From the NCBI GenBank assembly GCA_020057015.1, contig JAGVGS010000032.1, forward strand, positions 1 to 7,290: a stretch of DNA of 7,290 bases, written 5' to 3'. The notes under the pieces were generated by a model that saw only the letters and a program-made list of their open reading frames with translations, was not told where the DNA came from and searched no databases. The position numbers and the translations under genes were made by a program. Shown here in pieces: positions 1 to 7,000 of the stretch. Origin of the DNA: Candidatus Omnitrophota bacterium (GTDB lineage: Bacteria > Omnitrophota > Gorgyraeia > Aquiviventales > Aquiviventaceae). Within the stretch, counting starts at the first letter, position 1, and every line of letters starts with the position of its first letter.

Positions 1-294
1 CGCCTCGCGGCGGGGCCCATCCACGCGGATCACCCGGCAGGAGCCCACAATGCGCGAGAAGGGGAAGATATTCCGAAACTCCCAGGGAATCCCGATGGAA
101 ACCGTCAGCGCCTCGCCCGGCGAGATCGACCCGCGCGCCCGCACCCGCACGTAGGCCCCGCCCATGCTCAGATCGACTGTTTGGCCCAGGTACCCCCGGA
201 TGACGCCTGCTTCAGCCGCTAGTTTGTTCAGATGTGCGGCCGTCTCGAGGGCGATCCTCGGCTCATGGCGCCGATCGGCCTGTTCAGTGGGCAT
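1..294 (-). CDS. PilZ-domain protein, probable cyclic-di-GMP receptor (C-terminus beyond window)
   Basis: The first 98 residues are visible and the frame is still open at position 1, so the gene is 3'-partial. The N-terminus has the two signatures of the PilZ cyclic-di-GMP-binding family: an RxxxR motif (R9-H-E-P-R13, in RRHEPR) and, about 28 residues later, DxSxxG (D41-L-S43-M-G-G46), followed by alternating strands typical of the PilZ beta-barrel (AYVRVRAR, EALTVSIGIP, VGSCRVIRV). PilZ domains bind cyclic-di-GMP and pass the signal to motility, polysaccharide export or other partners; here no partner domain is visible. The ATG at 294 is well supported by an AGGAG five bases upstream. The start overlaps the end of the preceding secreted-protein gene by 11 bases, which suggests co-transcription and perhaps translational coupling. 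The family call is firm; the biological output is unknown. Confidence 0.9.
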   Translation of the reverse strand, partial: MPTEQADRRHEPRIALETAAHLNKLAAEAGVIRGYLGQTVDLSMGGAYVRVRARGSISPGEALTVSIGIPWEFRNIFPFSRIVGSCRVIRVDGPRREA

Positions 295-1033
295 GAATGC
301 TCCTACATAAAAACAGTGAGCCCGGCAGGTGCGTCTGCACAGGACTCCCGCCTAGGCAGACATCCAACCGGGCACAAAGACCCTTTACCCCGACACGCAA
401 AAGCATAGCGCCTCCGGCTGGGGGACCACGCGAATACAGCCACTGCTGCTCGATCCCTAACCAACGCCACGTCGCGCGTGGACGCAAGGATGCTGCGACG
501 CGAAAGCGCACCCGGTAGACTGGCTCATCATAGCACGCCGCCTGGCTGCCTGAGGAGAGAATACTGCGGCAAAGCGACGGGTCGGGCACAGCGCGCTGAG
601 CCTGCATCGCCGAGATGACTGGTTGAAGTTCCCGCACGGCGACTCGCAGCCGAGACCATCGATCTCGCGCGAGAGGCAACTTCACCAGCCAGCGCAGCAG
701 CGGTCTCCTCGATGGAATGGGAAGAAGGTGCGCGCCCACCCTTTGGGCCCCCTGGCAGAGTTGTCGTGCAAGCCTGCGTGGGGGTGTAGGCGTGGCGCGA
801 GGCCGCACCTGCGCGGGCAGCGGGAGGCGCAGCACGTCCAAGCGCAACTGTTGCTGGATCAAGCTGCTGCCGGCTGCTGTGGCCAGAGGCCGCAGGTATT
901 TCTGAGGCCCAGCATCCTGATCGGTGGCCGTCTCGGTAGCGCGCGCAACGGCGGCTGGCCCGAACAGGCACACGGCCAGGAGTGCAGATAGCGACAGCAG
1001 AGCGATCCTTCGCTGACGCGCTGCGACAGGCAT
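284..1033 (-). CDS. Hypothetical exported Arg-rich protein with signal peptide
   Basis: This is a 249-residue reading frame with no family I recognise. Residues 1-32 form a classical Sec signal peptide: a basic start (R6, R8, R9), a hydrophobic core at about residues 10-25, and an A-R-A cleavage site after A32. The mature part is rich in Arg, Leu and Pro, poor in Lys and acidic residues, and has six cysteines, an even number compatible with disulfides. The C-terminal third alternates polar and hydrophobic residues (VYRVRFRVAASL, ATWRWLGIEQQWLYS, AMLLRVGVKG), which could be beta strands of a membrane or envelope protein; that is inference. Codon use is typical (many CTG, CAG, GTG, GCC). The ATG at 1033 lies four bases after the stop of the giant gene; a GAGGGAG element lies upstream but 12 bases away, longer than ideal. 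The stop overlaps the PilZ start. The signal peptide is the main reason to believe the gene, since open frames are common in GC-rich DNA. Confidence 0.6.
   Translation of the reverse strand: MPVAARQRRIALLSLSALLAVCLFGPAAVARATETATDQDAGPQKYLRPLATAAGSSLIQQQLRLDVLRLPLPAQVRPRATPTPPRRLARQLCQGAQRVGAHLLPIPSRRPLLRWLVKLPLARDRWSRLRVAVRELQPVISAMQAQRAVPDPSLCRSILSSGSQAACYDEPVYRVRFRVAASLRPRATWRWLGIEQQWLYSRGPPAGGAMLLRVGVKGLCARLDVCLGGSPVQTHLPGSLFLCRSIHAH
300..304 (-). promoter_or_regulatory. Ribosome binding site of the PilZ gene
   Basis: On the minus strand AGGAG lies five bases before the ATG at 294. It is the clearest Shine-Dalgarno site in the window and fixes the PilZ start although the site sits inside the last codons of the upstream gene. 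Confidence 0.75.
320..373 (-). other. Possible two-helix stem-loop upstream of the PilZ gene
   Basis: Two nested inverted repeats are visible: an outer six-base pair of arms (GCCCGG at 320-325 and CCGGGC at 368-373) and an inner one (GTCTGC at 333-338 and GCAGAC at 356-361), separated by internal loops of 7 and 6 bases and a 17-base apical loop. On the minus-strand transcript the structure ends about 15 bases before the PilZ ribosome binding site. It lies inside the 3' end of the secreted-protein reading frame, so it may be coincidental in GC-rich coding DNA. It lacks a following T-run in the right place for a classical intrinsic terminator. Confidence 0.25.
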
Positions 1034-1037
1034 GGGG

Positions 1038-4000
1038 CTACGGCGCTCCCTCAGTTTCTCGGGCAGCGGCCACCGCTTCAGGCACCAGACCCAGCGGCGT
1101 ATTCCGGAAGCGCTCCATCGGGGCGAGCTCGAATGCCGGTGCCGGAAACTTGATGGTAAAGATGGTCTGATTCGACTCGCCCAGTACGGTGACCACCCCG
1201 CCATGCTGCTCGACAAGTATGCGTTCCAGGGAAGTCACGCCGGACCCGGTGGCGGTGATCCGCACGACGTCTTGTCCATCTTCGGCGAAGGTCTCGATGA
1301 GAATATCGCGCGCCTGAAGTGGCTCGCGCGGCGAAAAGTGCAGCGCGCTAATCAAGAGCGGTGTGAGCACCCGTTGCCAGGCTTCGGGGTCCATCCAGTC
1401 GGTGAGCTCCCGGTTTGTGGGCTGCGCTTGCGCCTGCACACGAACCCGCGCCAGCGCCGCACCTTCGCTGTGAGCCTGTTCTACTGCCGCGGCCCAGAGT
1501 TCAGAAAGTACCCGCGAGAACGGCGTCTCGAGGGAGGACCAGGTCTCTTGGATCGTTCCGCGGCCCTGCCGGATCAGCCGCGCTCGAAGATAGTTGCGGT
1601 TAGGCTCGGAGGTGAGCACTTCCTCCATGCTGCGGCGCGCCAGCTCTGACAAGCCGGAAGTTCTCATGAGATCCCGTACTTGCAGGTCGACCGTATGGGC
1701 GCCGGTGGTATAGCTAGTCTGAATCAGTGAGATCATCTGGCGCGCAAGCTCCCCGCGGCCTTCAGCGTCCTGGGCGGCTAGCCAAGTGTGCACGTCGCGG
1801 TCTTCAAAGAGGCCTGTGGCTTCTTGCTCTTGCAGCGTCTCAGTCATCGCATCGCGGACGCGCCACTGTTCAGGACCTTGGGCCGCCAATTCCCTCACCC
1901 GCCGCACCGCACGCAACTGTAGTAGATTGCTGGGTACCACCACGTCGACATAGCCCAGGGCCAGGGCTTCTTGCGCGCTGATGCGGCGAATCTGGTAGGG
2001 GAGATCCTCTGCGGGCTGCATGAGGAGCCGCACGGCATTCTTCGGCCCCACACGCCGGGGCAGCCGGTGCAACCCGCCCCAAGGCGGCAGCAAACCGTTG
2101 CGCAGTTCGGTGTGCCAGATGATCCCGTCCTCGGCAATCACGCGCCCCTGAGCTGCTAGGGCTAGTTGAGCGCCACCGCCTGCGGCAACTCCATTGATGG
2201 CCATGACCACGGGCTTGTCTGAGTTTTCAATGGCATCCGCCAATTGCTGCCCGAGTTTGATATTCTCGGCAGCCTGCTCCGGCGTTTGGCCCAAGAGCTC
2301 CTGGGTGTCGCCGCCAGCGATGAAGGCCATCGAACCGGCACCTGTCACGATGAGGCCCTGCACATCGGCATCTTCCTGTGTCGCCTGGAGGATGGCCAGC
2401 AGGTCGCGGCGGGTCTGCTCATCCACGCCATTGACCGGAATCACCTGCTGCCGGTTGACAGTGACCTGGCGGATATCGCTCGCCACCCGTACAACCTCAA
2501 GCGAGCCGTTGGCGACGCTGGGCAGCGCGGCAAACCGCTCGGTCTCGCCCACGCTTGCGGCGCTACGCGCAGCTGCGTCTTGCGCATCTGCTGCTTGAAC
2601 GTAGGCCTCTGCTTGCCGAATCGTTGCTTGCAACCGCGCGAACAGTTTGCCCTCCGGATAGAGATAGCTCACCAACCGATCCGTTCCGAGTTCTTCTTTG
2701 TCCACTTCAGCTCTCAGGTCAATTGCTGCCGCGCGCTGCGCGAGTTCCTTCGCGCGTAGAGAGGCCAGATACATCGCTGGGCGCGTGATCGTAATAACGC
2801 CGGGCTGTCCAGCCGCTGGCTCCTGGATCGTGATACCCACGCCCTCACGTTTGGACAGATAAGTAATCTCAGCAATCGATCGGACCAGGTCCACGATGGC
2901 CTCCTCCACAGCCGGCCGGTCCACCTGCTCATTTGCTATGCCGCGCTCGCCGGCATTCGGTCGCGCAGCGATGAGCGCATCGATGAAGGCCTCGACCTGA
3001 TTAGGATCGATCGCGCTGGCAACGAGCAGTGGTGCTTGCGCACGGTCCAGCAGCATCGCGGTCAGCGCTTCCTGTGATGATTGCGACGGCTCATACCAGA
3101 AACTCAGCAACCCGTCCTTGACGTCCGCCCGCTTGAAGAAAGCATCCAGCCTGGGGTAGCGCGCAGCAAGACGGTCAATGGTGGCCGTCAGATCCCGAGC
3201 GTGCAGGTCGGCGCTGGCGCGTCCACTCATGAGCGCTTCCACGATCCCGTGGAGCTCATCCGGATGAATACGGAATGACGCGTCCTCGAGATTGAGCGGC
3301 AGGTTGAGCAGCTGGGCGATGATGCCATCGCGCGACCACGAGCTCTCCGGATCATACCAGACGCTGAGCAGCACGTTCTTGACGTCCTGGCGATCGATGA
3401 GGCCGGCCATCTGCGGATGCTGAACAGCCAACTGGCGGATGGCGTCATCCAAGCCTTGCACCACCTCCTGCGCACGGGCAGCCTTTTGGAGCCGCGCATA
3501 GAGTGGCCCACCGACCGCGAGCTTGAGCTCTAGCCGTTTCTGGCCCCCGGTTTCAATCTCGCCCACAAACGGCACAATGGCTGAGTCGAAATCCACCAAG
3601 CCCTCAGGATCCGAGCTGACGTGTGCCAACAGTATCGCTTCAGGATCCGAGGTGGTGCGTGCCAGAGCAAAAACCGCGTTCATCTCATCATCAAGTGAGC
3701 GCGCAGCATCACCGACCAGCGTCACAAGCCCTCCAGCAGCCTCCGGCTGAAACGTTAAGGAAGCCCCTTCTTCCGCAGCTTCAAGTTGCTTCAAGCGACG
3801 GGCTAGACGCTGGAAAACGTCGATCAGTTCCTTGTCTTCCACCGGGGCGCGCGAGTCGGCCGGCGCGAGCGCCTTGTCATACCCGAGGACTCCCTGCAGC
3901 GAGGGATCCGCTTGGATAAGCTCACCTGCCATCGCTTCGTTTGCCTTCGCCTGCGCAGTCAGGCGGCCTTCTTCTTCGAGGACCGCATCAAGCGCAGCCT

Positions 4001-7000
4001 GATTGACCGGTTGTTGCGCTTCGAGCTCTGCGCGCACGGTAGTGTTCCGCTCACGCGCCGGCCGCAGTAGCTCGGACTCCTGCTGCAGAATCTCGATGAG
4101 CTGCGCCTTAGCCGAGCGCATGGCCACATACCGGGATGCGTCCACCGGTCTCTGCTGCCATTCGGCACTCCGTTTCTCGCGTTCGGCCGCCAGCTGCGCC
4201 AGCGGGGTGAGTATCTCGGCTTGTCGGCTCCATGCCGCGCCCAATTGAACAACGGAGGCGAGGCGGGCTGCATACTCTCCTTCGACCTGGACCGTGGCGT
4301 TGAAAAATAGCACGCCAGGAGGAGCAGTTAGAGATTTCATTTCTGCCTCTGACAACCCCACGATCTGATCCGGAATCGGAGGCACCCTCACAAAAACCCC
4401 GGTTGAAATCAGGAACGCCTCGACAGCTTGCACATCAAGATCGTGAGGGTTGGCGAGCCCAGCCACGTCGACGGTCTTCCAAATCTGCGGCCACGCGGTA
4501 TCGCCGAAGGGCTGGACTCGCTCCAGATAGTCCAAGAGGTGCTGCATGAACTCTGCCTGCCGCGACGGGAGTGGTGTGGTCGTCGGCGGCTGCCAGGCAA
4601 ATACCTGCGGTAAGTCGACTAAGAGCGCTTGGATTGCTTCGTCCAGTTTGTCCGGCTGTGTGACCGTGCGCTCTACCGTGTCCACGAACTGGCCGGACGC
4701 GACCACTTCATACGGTGTGCGCCCAAACCAATGGGCGCGCTGAACCTGATATCCCTCTCCTGGTTTCACCGAGAGCGAGAACAAGACCGAGTTGCCGCTG
4801 TCGTCCTGCGCCCGAATCACGACATGTTCCCTGTCGGCCAGCGCTTCAACCCTCTTATGTCCGACATCCGCCGGCAAGCCGTGAATCAACGGGTGAGCCA
4901 AGATCGTATCGACGGCTTTCTGCAGCGCTGCGGCAGGGGTTATCTCAGGCTCGGGAGTAAACACCGGCTTCGGCAGGCGCACGTGCATCGCGGCGGTGCC
5001 CTCGACCAGCGAGCGGTAGGCCGCTTCAATGCGCAGCCAGCGGTTATCGCGATCCTTGCCCCAGCCGCGGCCCCAGATGGAGCCGATGCGGCCTACCCGG
5101 TATGTGGCCATGCGCTCGGCCAGCCACGCCAGGTACTGGGGTGCTGAGTCGCTGCGCACGTCGCGCCCGTCGGTGATCACGTGGATCACGACCTGATCGC
5201 CGCGCAGCCCTTCCTTGGCCGCCAGGCGCAAGATCGCTTCGACGTGCGCGAGCGAAGAATGCACCCGCCCATCCGAGAGAATGCCCATCAAGTGCAGCGT
5301 GGTGCCCTCGGCCTTGTGCCGCCGGATGTCTTCCAGGAGGACCGCGTTCTCGTCAAACTCGCCCTTCTCGATCGCGAGGTCAATCGCCACCTGGTCGGTC
5401 CCGACACGGCGACCGGCGTCGAACAAGACGTGGCCGAACTCCGTGGTGCCCGCGGTACCCTCGGGATAGCCGTTGGCCTCACCGGAAGCGTTGGCGGGTG
5501 CTGCGATGGCGCCGTCTTCGCCCGCCATCCAGCGGTCGATGTGCAGCGGGCTGCCCTTGCGCTCAGCGGCCGCAGCCATCGCGTTGCCCTCACGCTCCTG
5601 CCGCAAACCGTAGCCATCGAGGCAGATCTTGATGATCTTGCGATCTTTGCGGGGCTTCAACGTGCCCACTAGCGCGCTTTGGCGATCCCACGAAGATGGC
5701 GGCGTGATCCCACGCAGGGCCATAACCGTCGGGGCGAGGTCGCCAATCGTGACATCGGGCCGCACGGTCACCTGCTCGTCCTTGTCCAGGCCCAGGACGA
5801 TAAACGGCACCGGGTTGCTGGTATGGGCCGGATTGGCGGCGCCATCTTCGTGCAGCATCTGCTCCCCGTTACCATGGTCCGCGAAGAGGATCACTATGTT
5901 GCCCTTGGACAGCGCATGGGGCACCACATCCCCCAGCACGGTGTCGATTTCTTGGATGCCCTGCACCACGGCGTCAAACTGGGCCGCATTGGCCTGCGCA
6001 TGCCCCACCATGTCGGCATTCGGGATGTTGACAAAGATGTCCTCGATGCCGTCGTCAACACCGGCGCGCAGCGCCGCCCCGATCTCTTTCGCGCGCATTT
6101 GGGGAGCTTGGATGTGCGAGCCGACCTTGCGCGACTTGACGATCTTCACCGTAATCGGCAAGTCGGGGTGCTGCTGCGTGACAGTCGCGTCATCTTCGGC
6201 CACCGTCACATAACCGAGGTTGCGGCGGCCGTCCTTGAACCAGGTGACCGCGCGCCACTTCTCGCTCTCGCTCACGACCAACTGGCGGATGCCGGCCCGG
6301 CCGGCCACTTCGGCATACGTGTCTTCGATGGGGGCGGCGGGGTTGAACGCTTCCAGAGCGCGCTGCTCAGGGGGCAGCTCTTGGCTGGTGAAGCGATCGT
6401 CATAGTGCGTCATGGTGATGAGCCTCACCTTGGGCCGCACTTGTGCCCGATCGCTGAGGCCGCCGACCTGCCCATCATAAGGCACGTTGAGGAACGCGCC
6501 GCTAAGAGGCTTGGCCCGGTCAGTGCGGAAGTCCCAGTACAGCACGGTGTCGCCGTCTTTCACCAGGCCCAGGGGCTTGCCATTTTCATCTACCAAAACC
6601 AGTGGCGGTATGAATTGATCCTCCCCGCCGGCCTGATAAAACCAGCGCAGCGCCTCTTCCCAGCCCTGCACGTCGCGCACCGGAGCACCGCTGGCCGGGT
6701 GCGTCGCGTAGTGATACATGGCGGGTTCGATGGCCGGTCCTTCGTCCATGCTCATGATGGCAGCGAGCGCTTGGGCGCGCCCTGGCGTGCCCAGTCGCGC
6801 CACTTCTCCGACGAGCTGCTCTGCCGCCTCAGGGGACAGCCCAACGCTGGTTTCCAGCTGCCGCACGGCCTCAGCCCCTTCGTACTGCAGCAAGACGGCT
6901 TGCACTGCCGGCGGGCCGAGGAATCGAATGAGGCGCGCCGTGGCCGAGCCACCGCTCACCACCGGCGAGTGGTGCCGCGGGGTTTGGCGGCGGCTGGCAA

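Noticed and set aside
360..440. Possible cyclic-di-GMP (GEMM-I) riboswitch, suggested by an ACGCAAA...GCCTCCGGC-like string
   Set aside because: It lies on the plus strand, opposite to the PilZ gene, has an extra spacer, and lacks the second conserved hairpin with its GGTAGG/GGGTTACC-type arms.
528..971. 147-codon minus-strand frame overlapping the exported-protein gene
   Set aside because: It has no signal peptide and no domain; the other frame has a convincing signal peptide and fits exactly between its neighbours.
1034..1216. Longer start at 1216 for the exported protein
   Set aside because: The extra 61 residues overlap the giant gene's coding end, are Arg/Ser/Trp-rich, and would bury the signal peptide inside the protein.
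1032..1649. 205-codon open frame on the plus strand
   Set aside because: It is antisense to the ATPase remnant and linker of the giant protein and shows no recognisable domain.
5629..6213. 194-codon open frame on the plus strand
   Set aside because: It lies opposite the well-conserved iPGM C-terminal half, has no family match and a Ser/Thr/Ala-rich composition typical of an antisense shadow.
4977..6725. Frameshift as explanation of the unusual iPGM order
   Set aside because: A frameshift cannot reorder segments, and both halves are in one frame with complete motifs.
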